A DNA stretch of 64,000 nucleotides, taken from the NCBI RefSeq assembly GCF_001612665.1, contig NZ_BDAX01000001.1:1-64000 (forward strand), written 5' to 3'. Below the pieces are notes generated by a model. That model did not search any database. It worked only from the letters and a program-made list of their open reading frames with translations, and was not told the DNA's origin. Every line of letters begins with the position of its first letter. Positions within the stretch are counted from its first letter, which is position 1. Of the stretch, positions 25,787 to 34,882 are shown piece after piece. The DNA comes from Nocardia alba NBRC 108234 (GTDB lineage Bacteria > Actinomycetota > Actinomycetes > Mycobacteriales > Mycobacteriaceae). Both the position numbers and the translations under genes were made by a program.

Positions 25787-26947
25787 TCAGCCCGCGTTGA
25801 CCGCCGCGGCCAGCCTGGGAAGCTGGCGAAGCGGGGCGTGGTGCTCGACTTCCATGCGCTGTTCGGCGTCGAAGATGTCGCTGAGACCCGGGGCGGGGTC
25901 GTGGGTTCCGGACTGCGGCAGGGTGGTCGCGCTGAACGGCCAGTCGGAGCCGAAGACGATGTGGTCGCGCGTGGTCACGGCCGACACCGCCGACATCGCA
26001 GCATTCGAGGCACTGAGAGCTGTGTCGTAGAAGAAGCGCGAGATCTGGGTCTTCGTGTCTAGCAGCGACGGCTTGCCCAGGCCATCAGGCCAGTTCTCGC
26101 CGATGGCCGTCTCGGAGGCGACTCCGATCCGCCAGGACAGGAAAGGCAGGGTGCCGCCGGCGTGGGAGAGCTGGAACCGGATGTTGGGGTACCGCTGGGT
26201 GACGCCGGTCAGCATCATCATCGTCGCGGCCCGGGTGGTGTCGAAGGTGAACTCTTCGAGGAAGTCGGGCAGGGGCAGCTTCGGCTTGGCGTCGTCCGGG
26301 ATCGCGGCCGGGTGGACAAAGACGTAGGCCTTGCGGTCGTTCAGCGCGATCATCAACGGCTCGTAGAGCGGATCGCCCAGATAGACGCCGTTGTAGGCGG
26401 ACAGCAGGACGATGCCGTCGGCGTGCAGGACGTCGAGGGCGTAGATCGCCTCGGCGACCGAGGCGGCGATGTCCGGCATGGGCAGGACGGCGAAGGAACC
26501 GAAGCGGGTGGGGTGCTGCTTGGTGAGTCCGGCGACGTAGTCGTTGCAGTATCGGGCCATGTCGTTGGCTTCCTTGCCCGCGGGCAGGAAACCGACGCCG
26601 GGATCGGACACCGACAGGGCTTGCGCCTGGATGCCGTAGTAGTCCATGAACTCCAGCGCGGATTCGGGCGACCACTGGGGCGTGGGATAGCCGCCGATCG
26701 TGAAGTGCCCGTGCGAGAGCAGTGCCGCGCGGTAGTCCGGTGGCAAGACGTGGGAATGCAGATCGATGCGGTAGGTACCGCTCGGAGCGGGCTGCTGGGC
26801 GCGGGCGGTTCCAACCGCGCCGAACCGGGTCGATGTACCAAGGGGGAGCGCCGTGGCCGCGGCGACACCGAGCGTGCCTGCGACAGCTCCTCCCAGCATG
26901 CGGCGGCGGCTCACACCGGCGCGCGATGGAGTATCGGATTCGTTCAC
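25787..26947 (-). CDS. Tat-exported amidohydrolase (amidohydrolase-2/ACMSD-like)
   Basis: The N-terminus carries a twin-arginine signal, SRRRMLGGAVAG with a hydrophobic stretch and cleavage-like TARAQQ, so the 386-residue enzyme is probably exported folded with its metal. The TIM-barrel metal ligands are present: DLHSHVLP, HP in VFVHPAAIP, SHAGG and GSDWPFS. Relatives are metal-dependent decarboxylases or hydrolases such as ACMSD and gamma-resorcylate decarboxylase. An exported member is unusual. The cytosolic paralogue at 41265-42308 and the fragment at 22786-23160 belong to the same family. The promoter region lies in the 110-bp block at 27185-27294. Confidence 0.85.
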   Translation of the reverse strand: MNESDTPSRAGVSRRRMLGGAVAGTLGVAAATALPLGTSTRFGAVGTARAQQPAPSGTYRIDLHSHVLPPDYRAALLSHGHFTIGGYPTPQWSPESALEFMDYYGIQAQALSVSDPGVGFLPAGKEANDMARYCNDYVAGLTKQHPTRFGSFAVLPMPDIAASVAEAIYALDVLHADGIVLLSAYNGVYLGDPLYEPLMIALNDRKAYVFVHPAAIPDDAKPKLPLPDFLEEFTFDTTRAATMMMLTGVTQRYPNIRFQLSHAGGTLPFLSWRIGVASETAIGENWPDGLGKPSLLDTKTQISRFFYDTALSASNAAMSAVSAVTTRDHIVFGSDWPFSATTLPQSGTHDPAPGLSDIFDAEQRMEVEHHAPLRQLPRLAAAVNAG

Positions 26948-27184
26948 GAGAATGTCCTTTCCTTCGGTTGTTTCGGTCGCATCGCGAAGTCCCGCTCGGC
27001 GCGGTCGGAGTCCGCCCGAACGGGGATGGGCTGCGGGGTGGGGAGTGCTCGATCGAGCTGATCGGGCGAAGCGATCCGCGAATCGCTGATGAAAGTATCA
27101 GATGCGATGCGATACGTGGCTGAACCGGTCTTCTTGCGCCGGAGTCGTTCCGCCGGAGGGTCTGGGCGGGGAGCGCGACCAGCA

Positions 27185-27294
27185 TCATCGGCGGAAGCGC
27201 TCACTGCTGATGTAAACCGTCATAGATGATTATATGGTCAGTCAATTGCTGCCAGAGAATTCTCAGGCGATCCGCAGACCTCCGACAGGAAACG
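27185..27294. repeat. Duplicated promoter block, copy A
   Basis: This 110-bp segment aligns without gaps to 48421-48530 with 87 matches (79%). It contains TGATTATATGGTCA (27227-27240), the counterpart of the perfect palindrome in copy B. It lies between the divergent amidohydrolase and LmeA-like genes. Confidence 0.8.
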
Positions 27295-27333
27295 CGTGGG
27301 CGACGTCACGCGGCATGGGTTATTACGTCAGAT

Positions 27334-27349
27334 ATGATGATTTCATCAT
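27334..27349. promoter_or_regulatory. Perfect operator palindrome ATGATGA-TT-TCATCAT
   Basis: Seven-base arms with two bases between them, 72 bp before the LmeA-like gene. The core TGATGATTTCATCA is the complement of the site at 43596-43609. Confidence 0.7.
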
Positions 27350-27421
27350 CATAACGTGAGTGCGGCAATCGTGCCCGAGATCATCTGCCCGGTCCGCCAG
27401 GGGGAATCCGGAGGAGAACGT

Positions 27422-28156
27422 ATGAAGCTTCGAGGGCTGGATCCCGTCGACAACGGCAACGTGCCCGGTGGGAGTGTGCGGCGACGAATCGCGCGCGGCA
27501 TCGCTCTCGGCCTGGTCGTCTCGCTCGTGCTGGTGACGATCGGGATCGTGTCGGTCGAGCTATATCTGCGGAACCGGATCGAGGGCTGCCTCGCGGCCGG
27601 CCTGCGAGACGACCTCGGCTCCCAGGTGGACGTGGATCTCGGTCCGCGACCCGTCGTGTTCAGTCTGATCGACCGGCGGATTCCCGAGCTGACCGTGGAC
27701 GGCGACGACGCGCAGTTCGGTCCGGCGGTCGGGATGGCGGTCCATGCCACACTGCATCAGGTCTCGATGGCGCAGGGCGGGGCTTCGGCCGCCGTGGGCG
27801 GCTCCGAGGCGCGCGTCGACTGGAGCGCCGAGGCGATCCAGCGCACGCTGCACGGGCTGGCCGGGGAGGTGGGGATGTCCGCTGCCGATGGCACGGTCGA
27901 TGTCACCGGGGTCATCGGCGTGGTGTCGGTGCGGCTGCGCCCCTACATCGAAGACGGGGTGATCCGCGTCGAAATCGTCTCTTCACGCGGGGTCCCGCCG
28001 CAGCTGGCGAACGAGATCGCCGACCTGCTCACGGAGAGCCTCCGTGACTATCCGCTGGGGCTTCGGCCGGAGTCTGTGGCCGTGGCCGACTCGGGAATCC
28101 GGGTCGAACTCCGTGGCGGCGCTACCGAGCTCCCGGCATCGGGCGACACGTGCTGA
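27422..28156 (+). CDS. DUF2993/LmeA-like membrane-anchored protein
   Basis: ATG 27422 follows GGAGGAGAACGT, an excellent ribosome site. The 244-residue protein has one N-terminal membrane helix (GIALGLVVSLVLVTIGIVSV) and an extracytoplasmic domain beginning VELYLRNRIEGCLAAGLRDDLGS, with later LRPYIEDGVIRVEIVS. This is the pattern of LmeA-type (DUF2993) proteins, phospholipid-binding envelope proteins needed for lipoglycan elongation in mycobacteria. It is followed by an operator and then the YhgE-like gene. Confidence 0.75.
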   Translation: MKLRGLDPVDNGNVPGGSVRRRIARGIALGLVVSLVLVTIGIVSVELYLRNRIEGCLAAGLRDDLGSQVDVDLGPRPVVFSLIDRRIPELTVDGDDAQFGPAVGMAVHATLHQVSMAQGGASAAVGGSEARVDWSAEAIQRTLHGLAGEVGMSAADGTVDVTGVIGVVSVRLRPYIEDGVIRVEIVSSRGVPPQLANEIADLLTESLRDYPLGLRPESVAVADSGIRVELRGGATELPASGDTC

Positions 28157-28168
28157 TCTTTTCATCAG
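28153..28168. promoter_or_regulatory. Operator CTGAT-N6-ATCAG before the YhgE-like gene
   Basis: CTGATCTTTTCATCAG overlaps the stop codon of the LmeA-like gene and is followed by TTGAC (28176-28180), a likely -35. The arrangement of site, GAAA and TTGAC recurs at 33934-33960 before the meta-cleavage operon. Confidence 0.7.
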
Positions 28169-28258
28169 AAATTGCTTGACCTGCCAAGAGTTGGTGCTCG
28201 ATGATCGATGTGGTGGGTTGCGACGAAGTTGCCGAGCTGGCGTTGAAGGAGTGGTTCC

Positions 28259-29548
28259 ATGGCGATCACCGGTAGGAATCTTGCGAGGTGGCTGCGTCCC
28301 GGTGCTGTTGTCGCGGTGCTCGCGGCGCTGCTGGCGACCATGTATCTGGGATACATCGTCGACCCGGAGAAGAACATGCACGACTTCCCGATCGGACTGG
28401 TCAACCTCGATGTCGGCGACACTGTCGGAGGTGAGCAGGTCAATGTCGGCGATCAGATCGCGGCCTCGATGGTTCAGCAGATCCCCGCCGACAAGGTCGC
28501 GCTGCGCGAGATGGGCCTGCCGGAGCTGCATCGGGCCATGCTCAACGGCGAGATCTACGGGGCGATCGTCATCCCGAGTGACTTCACCAAGCGTGTGTCG
28601 ATCCTGGGCGCGGCCGGTGTCGTGCCCGGCGATGTCGATTGGCCCGTCATCACGGTCGAATCGAATCCGGCGGCGGGTGCCTACGCCACGCAGATCATGC
28701 TGCGCATCACCACTCAGGCGACGGACGCGGCGAACAAAGCGGTAGGCGCGCAACTGCTCGACCGGGTGCAGAACCAGCTCCAGCCGACATCGGGCGCACC
28801 CGCTACCCAGCTCTCCGGCGTGAGCCGACTCGCCCTGGCCGAGCCCGTCTCGGTGCTGGTCGTGCCGTTCCGTGAGCTTCCCGACGGCGCCGGTGGGGGA
28901 CTGTCGGCGTTCTTCTACACACTGCTGTTGCTGCTGGCCGGGTTCACCGGCGCGATGATCATCCACGCGATGGTGGACTCGGCACTGGGCTTCGCGCCGA
29001 CCGAATACGGGCCCTGGTACGTCCACTACCCGGCGACTCCGATCTCGCGCGTGCGGACGCTGCTGCTCAAATGGGGCATTCTGGTGGTCGTCGCGCCAGT
29101 GGTCTCCGGGATCTACCTGGCCGTCGCGACGCTGCTGGGGATGTCGATCGAGCGTGCTCCGATGCTGTTCCTCTACGGGGTGCTCGCGATCGTGGCGGTC
29201 GGGATCACCGCGCTGTCCATCCTGGCGATCTTCGGTGCGGCCGGGATGCTCGTGAATCTCATCGTGTTCATCGTCCTCGGTCTGCCCTCCGCGGGCGGAA
29301 CCGTGCCGATCGAGGCGACGCCGCAGGCCATGGCGTGGCTGTCGACCTTCGAACCGATGCACCAGATCTTCATCGCGGTGCGGGCGATCCTCTACTACGA
29401 CGCCCGGGCGAGTTCGGGCCTGGCACACGGTGTGTGGATGGCCCTGCTCGGCCTGCTGATCGGACTGGTCATCGGCCTGGCCGCGACGATCTTCTACGAC
29501 CGGAAGGGGCTGGAACGCCGGGCTGTCCCGGCGGCCGGAAAGCAGTGA
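28259..29548 (+). CDS. YhgE/Pip-like (DUF3533-type) ABC-2-like membrane protein
   Basis: AAGGAG lies nine bases before ATG 28259. The 429-residue protein has a first membrane helix (VVAVLAALLATMYLGYIV), a long external domain containing PIGLVNLDVG and YGAIVIPSDF (hallmarks of the YhgE/SNG1-type family) and five more membrane helices in the second half. Such proteins act in export or efflux without their own ATPase, and YhgE/Esa homologues associate with secretion. No ATPase gene is adjacent. Its own operator suggests induction along with the catabolic genes, perhaps to handle toxic lipophilic compounds. Confidence 0.8.
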   Translation: MAITGRNLARWLRPGAVVAVLAALLATMYLGYIVDPEKNMHDFPIGLVNLDVGDTVGGEQVNVGDQIAASMVQQIPADKVALREMGLPELHRAMLNGEIYGAIVIPSDFTKRVSILGAAGVVPGDVDWPVITVESNPAAGAYATQIMLRITTQATDAANKAVGAQLLDRVQNQLQPTSGAPATQLSGVSRLALAEPVSVLVVPFRELPDGAGGGLSAFFYTLLLLLAGFTGAMIIHAMVDSALGFAPTEYGPWYVHYPATPISRVRTLLLKWGILVVVAPVVSGIYLAVATLLGMSIERAPMLFLYGVLAIVAVGITALSILAIFGAAGMLVNLIVFIVLGLPSAGGTVPIEATPQAMAWLSTFEPMHQIFIAVRAILYYDARASSGLAHGVWMALLGLLIGLVIGLAATIFYDRKGLERRAVPAAGKQ

Positions 29549-29554
29549 GTTCTG

Positions 29555-29598
29555 CGCGGACCGGCGCCGACCAGGGCATGGTGGGCGCCGGTCCCGCG
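29555..29598. terminator. Hairpin between convergent genes
   Basis: ACCGGCGCC (29560-29568) pairs with GGCGCCGGT (29584-29592), and the outer CGCGG/CCCGCG bases extend the stem with one bulge. It lies between the YhgE-like gene and the acyl-CoA dehydrogenase gene. Confidence 0.75.
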
Positions 29599-29599
29599 A

Positions 29600-31429
29600 T
29601 CAGAAGGCGGCCTCGTCGAGATCCATGATGGCGGGGTCGATATCCGCGATCACGGCACGGTCGGCACCGAGCCGGGGCAGCACGGTTCGGAGGAAGAAGG
29701 ACGCCACCGCGATCTTGCCCGCGTAGAAGTCACGGTCCGATCCGGCGGACGGGAGTGCGGCCGAAGCGATTTCCGCGGCTACCAGCAGTCGCCACCCGAT
29801 CAGCAGATCGCCGACCGCCAGCAGGAAACGGACCGATTCGAGCCCGACCTTGTACAGCTCCCGACTGTCGTTCGCGGCCGCGAGCAGGTGCTGGGTCAGG
29901 GTGGCGGTCATGGCCTGCACGTCGTCGAGCGCGGTCAGCAGAATCGCGCGTTCGACCTTGAACTCGGGGGTGCCGGATTCGGGCTGGGTGGTCGCCCGGA
30001 CCTGGTCGGCGATATGGGCCAGGGCCACGCCGCGGTCGCGGGCGATCTTGCGGAAGAAGAAGTCCTGCGCCTGGATGGCGGTGGTGCCCTCGTAGAGGGA
30101 GTCGATCTTGGCGTCGCGGATGTACTGCTCGATCGGGTAGTCCTGCAGGAAGCCGGAGCCGCCGAAGGTCTGCAGCGAATCGGTCAGGTACTGGTAGGCG
30201 CGCTCGGAGCCGACACCTTTGACGATCGGCAGCAGCAGATCGTTGACCCGCGCGGCCAGCTCGGCGTCCGCGCCCGAGACATGCTGGGCGACTGCGGGAT
30301 CCTGGTGGGCGGCGGTGTAGAGATAGATCGCGCGCAGGCCCTCCGCGTAGGCCTTCTGTATCATCAGCGAGCGCCGAACATCCGGGTGGTGGCTGATGGT
30401 CACCTTCGGTGCGGTCTTGTCGGCGATCTGGGTCAGGTCGGTGCCTTGGACGCGAGTCTTGGCGTATTCCAGCGCGTTCAGGTAACCGGTCGACAGGGTC
30501 GCGATGGCCTTGGTGCCGACCATCATGCGCGCTTCCTCGATGACCTGGAACATCTGCGCGATGCCGTTGTGCACCTCGCCGACGAGCCAGCCCTTCGCGG
30601 GCACGCCGTGGCCGCCGAAGGTGAGCTCGCAGGTGGCCGAGGCCTTGAGTCCCATCTTGTGCTCGACATTGGTGACGAACACACCATTGCGATCACCGAG
30701 TTCGCCTGTCTCGGAGTCGAAGTGGAACTTCGGCACCAGGAAAAGGCTCAACCCTTTGGTGCCCGGGCCCGCGCCCTCGGGGCGAGCCAGGACCTGGTGG
30801 ATGATGTTGTCGGACAGATCGTCGGCATCGGCCGCGGTGATGAACCTCTTGACGCCCTCGATATGCCAGGAGCCGTCTTCCTGCTGGACCGCCTTGGTGC
30901 GGCCCGCGCCGACGTCGGAGCCCGCGTCGGGCTCCGTCAGGACCATGGTCGCGCCCCAGCTCTTCTCGACGGCGATCCGCGCCCAGCGGCGCTGGTCCTC
31001 GGTGCCGATGCGGTCGACGATATCGGACATACCGGGCCCGGTCAGGTACATGTACGCCGCCGGCTGGGCGCCCAGAATGAGCTCGCTGATCGCCCAGGCG
31101 AGCATTCGAGGCGCCGGAATACCGCCGATGGCCTCGGATTTCGCGATGCGCCACCATTCGCCGTCCTGCCACGCCCGTACCGAGCGCTTGAACCCGTCCG
31201 GTAGCCGCACGGTGTGGGTCGCGGGATCGAATCGAGGTGGGTTGCGGTCGGCGTCGGCGAACGACGCGGCGGCCGGACCCTCGGCGATCCGCGCTGCTTC
31301 GACCAGCATCGTGCGCACGGTGTCGCCGTCGAGGTCGCTGAACGCGCCGCTGCCCAGCACGTCCGTCAGGCCGAAGACCTCGAGCAGATTGAACTCGAGG
31401 TCTCGGACATTGCTCTTGTAGTGGCCCAC
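29600..31429 (-). CDS. fadE5: FadE5-like acyl-CoA dehydrogenase
   Basis: GTG 31429 has AAGGGA upstream; the product then begins [20 protein letters not shown], as mycobacterial FadE5 proteins do. The 609-residue length is that of FadE5, about 200 more than classical acyl-CoA dehydrogenases. Key motifs: [20 protein letters not shown] (flavin/substrate loop), [42 protein letters not shown] and the C-terminal DLDEAAF. FadE5 oxidises a broad range of acyl-CoAs in beta-oxidation using FAD. Here it could shorten an acyl side chain before ring degradation. A double-TetR regulator gene lies upstream on the same strand. Confidence 0.9.
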   Translation of the reverse strand: MGHYKSNVRDLEFNLLEVFGLTDVLGSGAFSDLDGDTVRTMLVEAARIAEGPAAASFADADRNPPRFDPATHTVRLPDGFKRSVRAWQDGEWWRIAKSEAIGGIPAPRMLAWAISELILGAQPAAYMYLTGPGMSDIVDRIGTEDQRRWARIAVEKSWGATMVLTEPDAGSDVGAGRTKAVQQEDGSWHIEGVKRFITAADADDLSDNIIHQVLARPEGAGPGTKGLSLFLVPKFHFDSETGELGDRNGVFVTNVEHKMGLKASATCELTFGGHGVPAKGWLVGEVHNGIAQMFQVIEEARMMVGTKAIATLSTGYLNALEYAKTRVQGTDLTQIADKTAPKVTISHHPDVRRSLMIQKAYAEGLRAIYLYTAAHQDPAVAQHVSGADAELAARVNDLLLPIVKGVGSERAYQYLTDSLQTFGGSGFLQDYPIEQYIRDAKIDSLYEGTTAIQAQDFFFRKIARDRGVALAHIADQVRATTQPESGTPEFKVERAILLTALDDVQAMTATLTQHLLAAANDSRELYKVGLESVRFLLAVGDLLIGWRLLVAAEIASAALPSAGSDRDFYAGKIAVASFFLRTVLPRLGADRAVIADIDPAIMDLDEAAF

Positions 31430-31645
31430 GGCCGAGTCCCTTCGACAGGCCGGTCGAGACGACCGGGAGTGAGGTGGAATGCGCGGATCAGATACGCGCC
31501 GTGGGCCATTGTGGGTGCGCGCCGAAGCGCTACGCAACCGTAAGTTATTTGCGACTAAGCAAGTTCAATCTGAGGGCCGTTGGTACCAGATCATGAGAAC
31601 GTGTTTTCGCGCACTAAGTTGACAACTGCTAAGTGGACGAACGAG

Positions 31646-32851
31646 TCAGTCGTGGAGCGCGATCCGGTCACCGATGGCGATCAACGCGCCCGAGAGATTC
31701 CGGTGGCCGAGGGCGCGCGGGTTACGCACGGCATCGATCACGACCGTGCCGATCGCCTGGATGAGGATCCGGGCCTCCAGGAGTGGCAGTTCGGCATGGG
31801 CCGTCTGCAACAGCCGGGCCCAGTTCAGGATGCCGTCGCGATGGATCCGGCGGTAGCGCGTGGCCTGCGGTTCCGGTAGATGTCCGACCTCGCTGACGGT
31901 GGTACCGAGCAGGTCCGGCTGCTGGAGCGCGAATCCCACGAACGATTCCATCAGCAGATGTACCGCCTCGCGGGCGTCCCGGCCCTCGGCCAGCGCGCGG
32001 GAGGTGTAGAGGCCGATCCACTGCTCGTTGCGCACGATGATCTCGTTGAGCAGATCGGCCTTGCTTGCGAAGTGGTGATACAGCGCGGGTCCGCTCACGC
32101 CGACGGCGGCGCCGATGTCTTCGATGCCGACCGCGGCATAGCCGCGCGTGTTGAACAGGCGCGCCGCCGCGCCGATGAGGCGCTCGGGCCGGGCGATTCG
32201 TTCGAACTCGGGGGACGGCGGTGGCGCCGCCGGACGCGACGGGCCGGGGGCGGTTCCGCCCGGAGGCAATTCGGTGGTGAGGAGTCGCACGATCGCGGCG
32301 TCGAGCACCGAGGTGAATGTCGTCGCAGGCAACTGCTGGCGGTGGTACGACGGGCTGACCGCCACCGAGAGAACGCACCAGCTCAGCAGCTCGACGTCAT
32401 GGTCGGAGAGCTCTGGGCGTCGCGCGCGCACCGCCCGGCGCAGGTAGCCGGTCAATCGAACCGCCCGGATCAACACCGACGAGCGGTGCGTGGCGGTGAG
32501 GTTGCGGAATTCGAGCTGCCACAGCCTCGGCAGCCCACGCAGCTCGAGCGCGATGGCGACAAGTTCCTCGAAGACCTGATGCCCGCTCGCGTCCTGGGCC
32601 GCGGCAGCCTCCAGCCGGGACACCGTCGCGTCCATGCCGGACATCAGGCAGTGGCCGAGTAACTCCTGCTTGGTGCGGAAATGGCGGTACAACGCCGCCG
32701 AGGAGATCCCGACGGCGGTGGCGATCTCGGCCATCGACGTGCCGTGGTAGCCCGCGCGCGCGAAGGCGTCGGCGGCCGCGGTGAGGATGGTGGCGCGGCG
32801 GTCGCGTGGACGTCGGCGAATCGCGTGGCCGCCCGGGGTGCTGGTGCTCAT
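31646..32851 (-). CDS. Double-domain TetR regulator
   Basis: ATG 32851 has GGGAG upstream. The 401-residue protein contains two complete TetR HTH regions: TSMAEIATAVGISSAALYRHFRTKQELL (about residues 35-65) and AAVGIEDIGAAVGVSGPALYHHFASKADLL (about 235-265), each followed by its own helical domain. Tandem TetR proteins occur in mycolate-producing actinobacteria, often next to lipid-metabolism genes. It probably controls the fadE5-like gene downstream and the divergent acyltransferase gene. The fadE5 promoter gap (31430-31645) has ACTAAG and AAGTTGACAACT repeats different from the TGAT-N6-ATCA motif, which would fit separate control. Confidence 0.85.
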   Translation of the reverse strand: MSTSTPGGHAIRRRPRDRRATILTAAADAFARAGYHGTSMAEIATAVGISSAALYRHFRTKQELLGHCLMSGMDATVSRLEAAAAQDASGHQVFEELVAIALELRGLPRLWQLEFRNLTATHRSSVLIRAVRLTGYLRRAVRARRPELSDHDVELLSWCVLSVAVSPSYHRQQLPATTFTSVLDAAIVRLLTTELPPGGTAPGPSRPAAPPPSPEFERIARPERLIGAAARLFNTRGYAAVGIEDIGAAVGVSGPALYHHFASKADLLNEIIVRNEQWIGLYTSRALAEGRDAREAVHLLMESFVGFALQQPDLLGTTVSEVGHLPEPQATRYRRIHRDGILNWARLLQTAHAELPLLEARILIQAIGTVVIDAVRNPRALGHRNLSGALIAIGDRIALHD

Positions 32852-32992
32852 CGTCTCCCAGTCTGGCGTACCGGGGCTGTGCCGTCGGGGTGCGGTCCTG
32901 GTCCGGCCCACTGCACGGCCTCGTCGTCCGATGGCGTGCGCGACCGGCCCCAGTGGGTGAACTCACAGGCACATGAATGAGTCGATCAAATA

Positions 32993-33023
32993 TGATCAAA
33001 ATATCAATGTTGCGATCATTGAT
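32993..33023. promoter_or_regulatory. Operator region before the acyltransferase gene
   Basis: TGATCAAAATATCA (32993-33006) fits the regional TGAT-N6-ATCA pattern. It overlaps a second inverted repeat, ATCAATG (33003-33009) with CATTGAT (33017-33023). Confidence 0.6.
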
Positions 33024-33082
33024 GGGAGTGCCGTCCGGTGTTCGTGTCACAGCGCGGCGACAAGCGCGGGAAGTGAGAAGTA

Positions 33083-33913
33083 GTGCCTGACAGTGGTGTT
33101 CAGCCGCTTCACGATGAGCCGTTCGACGACGCGCCGCAGGGTGGGAATGGGGTCGAATCCGGGCGGGCACCGGCTGCCGTGAGAATTCTGCTCGGGGCGT
33201 TCCGGTGGTATCACCGCCACGAAGTAGGGGGCGTGCTCGAACCGGCACCGGGGCCGTCGTTGTTCGTGGCCAACCACGGCTTCGGCGGTGTCTTCGATCT
33301 GAATGTCCTGGCCGCGCGATCGGCCTACGTCCGCATCGGGGATCCGCGACGGGCGGTCGTCCTGACCCATCACATGGCCTGGGCGATGGGGCTCGGCCCG
33401 TTGCTCGCCAAGATGGGGGCCGAGCCCGCGACCGGTGAGAACGCCCTGGCGGCCCTCGCGCGCGGTGAGCATGTCCTCGTGTTTCCCGGGGGTGATGTCG
33501 ACGCGTTCAAGTCGTGGGGCGAGCGCAACCGGATCATCTTCGACGGGCGGACCGGCTTCGCGCGGCTGGCGATCCAGGCGGGGGTGCCGATCGTTCCGGT
33601 GGTCACCTCGGGGGCGGGAGAGTCGCTGATCTGCCTGTCCGATGGTCGTGCGCTGGCGCGATTGCTTCGCCTCGACAAGGCGCTGCGGCTCAAGCGGCTC
33701 CCGATCACGCTGTCGTTGCCGTGGGGGCTCACCGTCGGAATCGCGGGGTTGTTCCCCTACATCCCGCTGCCGACCAAGGTTCGGACCACGGTGCTGCCTG
33801 CGATGGGGCCGGAGGGTGGGGAGTCGCCGGGGGAGTTTGCCGACCGGGTGCGTCGGGTGATGCAGGACGAGATGGATCGCCAGACCGCGAACCGTGTCCT
33901 GCTGCTCGGATGA
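33083..33913 (+). CDS. Lysophospholipid/glycerolipid acyltransferase-like protein
   Basis: GTG 33083 follows GGGAAGTGAGAA. The 276-residue protein has the acyltransferase opening VANHGFGGVFD (an NH...D motif, spaced a little wider than the usual NHxxxxD), VLVFPGGDVDAFKSWGERN, and GFARLAIQAGVPIVPVVTSG, typical of LPLAT/MGAT-like acyltransferases that acylate glycerolipids or other lipids. No signal peptide; it is probably membrane-associated. It is divergent from the double TetR gene and ends 99 bp before the meta-cleavage operon. Confidence 0.8.
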   Translation: MPDSGVQPLHDEPFDDAPQGGNGVESGRAPAAVRILLGAFRWYHRHEVGGVLEPAPGPSLFVANHGFGGVFDLNVLAARSAYVRIGDPRRAVVLTHHMAWAMGLGPLLAKMGAEPATGENALAALARGEHVLVFPGGDVDAFKSWGERNRIIFDGRTGFARLAIQAGVPIVPVVTSGAGESLICLSDGRALARLLRLDKALRLKRLPITLSLPWGLTVGIAGLFPYIPLPTKVRTTVLPAMGPEGGESPGEFADRVRRVMQDEMDRQTANRVLLLG

Positions 33914-33932
33914 GAATCGGTCAAACCACCAG

Positions 33933-33992
33933 TTCTGAGTATTTCATCAGAAACACTTGACGTGGAATCAATCGAAGGTGATGATATTATCA
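33933..33992 (+). promoter_or_regulatory. Promoter/operator of the meta-cleavage operon
   Basis: Two palindromes frame the probable promoter: TCTGAGTATTTCATCAGA (33933-33950) and TGATGATATTATCA (33979-33992). TTGAC at 33957-33961 is a likely -35. A repressor bound at both sites would block transcription. The first site plus TTGAC matches the arrangement at 28153-28180. Confidence 0.7.
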
Positions 33993-34012
33993 ACTTCACT
34001 GGGAGGTACATC

Positions 34013-34882
34013 GTGACAAGCATCGACAAGGGAGTCGACACCGGGCGCACGGTCCAGGTCGGCAACCGCGAGATCTACTTCAGCGAGTTCGGATCAGGAC
34101 CCGCGGTCGTGCTGTTGCACGGCGGCGGCCCCGGCGCGACCGGGCTGTCGAACTACTCGCGCAATATCGAGGCGCTGGCGCAGCACTTCCGGGTGCTCGT
34201 GCTCGACATGCCGGGCTACGGACGGTCGTCGAAGTACGTCGACCAGTCCGATCCCTTCGGCGACCTGGCGCGTGTGCTCGGCGAGTTCCTCGACGCCTTG
34301 CAGATCGACTCGGCGCACCTGATCGGCAACTCCTACGGCGGGGCGGCGGCGCTGCGGTTGGCGATGGACCGTCCCGACAAGGTCGGCCGCCTGATCCTGA
34401 TGGGCCCCGGCGGCGTCGGTTCCACGCGTGCCCTGCCGACCAAGGGTCTGCAGGAGCTCCTCGCGTACTACCCCGGCAGTGGCCCGAGCCGCGAGAAGAT
34501 CATCCGCTTCATCCGTGAGTTCCTGGTGTACGACGGTGCGACGGTGCCGGACGAAGTGATCGAGGAGCGCTACCGGGCCAGCATCGACCCCGAGGTCGTC
34601 GCCAACCCGCCGCTGCGCCGGCCCTCGGGCCTGTTCGCTTTGCGCACGCTCTGGCGGATGGACTTCACCCGGGATTCGCGCCTGAGCGAGGTGGCGCACC
34701 CCACGCTGGTGGTGTGGGGTGAGGACGACAAGGTCAACCGGCCGTCCGGGGGCAGGATGCTCGCCGAGACCATGCCCAACTGCGACCTCTACCTGGTCGC
34801 GCGCACCGGGCACTGGGCGCAGTGGGAGCGGGCCGAACTGTTCAACACCCTCGCGATCGCGTACCTGAAGGCCGAGCGATGA
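34013..34882 (+). CDS. mhpC: Meta-cleavage product hydrolase (C-C bond hydrolase, MhpC/BphD-like)
   Basis: GTG 34013 has GGGAGG seven bases upstream and places the start after the operator; the frame begins at 33962. The 289-residue alpha/beta hydrolase has the family's LLHGGGPGATG oxyanion region, nucleophile elbow LIGNSYGGAAAL, Asp in VVWGEDDKVNRP and His in ARTGHWAQWE. Such enzymes split 2-hydroxy-6-oxo-dienedioates or -dienoates made by extradiol dioxygenases. First gene of a six-gene operon in which successive genes overlap by four bases (ATGA). Confidence 0.85.
   Translation: MTSIDKGVDTGRTVQVGNREIYFSEFGSGPAVVLLHGGGPGATGLSNYSRNIEALAQHFRVLVLDMPGYGRSSKYVDQSDPFGDLARVLGEFLDALQIDSAHLIGNSYGGAAALRLAMDRPDKVGRLILMGPGGVGSTRALPTKGLQELLAYYPGSGPSREKIIRFIREFLVYDGATVPDEVIEERYRASIDPEVVANPPLRRPSGLFALRTLWRMDFTRDSRLSEVAHPTLVVWGEDDKVNRPSGGRMLAETMPNCDLYLVARTGHWAQWERAELFNTLAIAYLKAER

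Noticed and set aside
27983-29428. A 481-codon open frame on the minus strand
   Set aside because: It is antisense to the LmeA-like and YhgE-like genes, with His/Arg/Asp-rich low-complexity translation and no homology signal.
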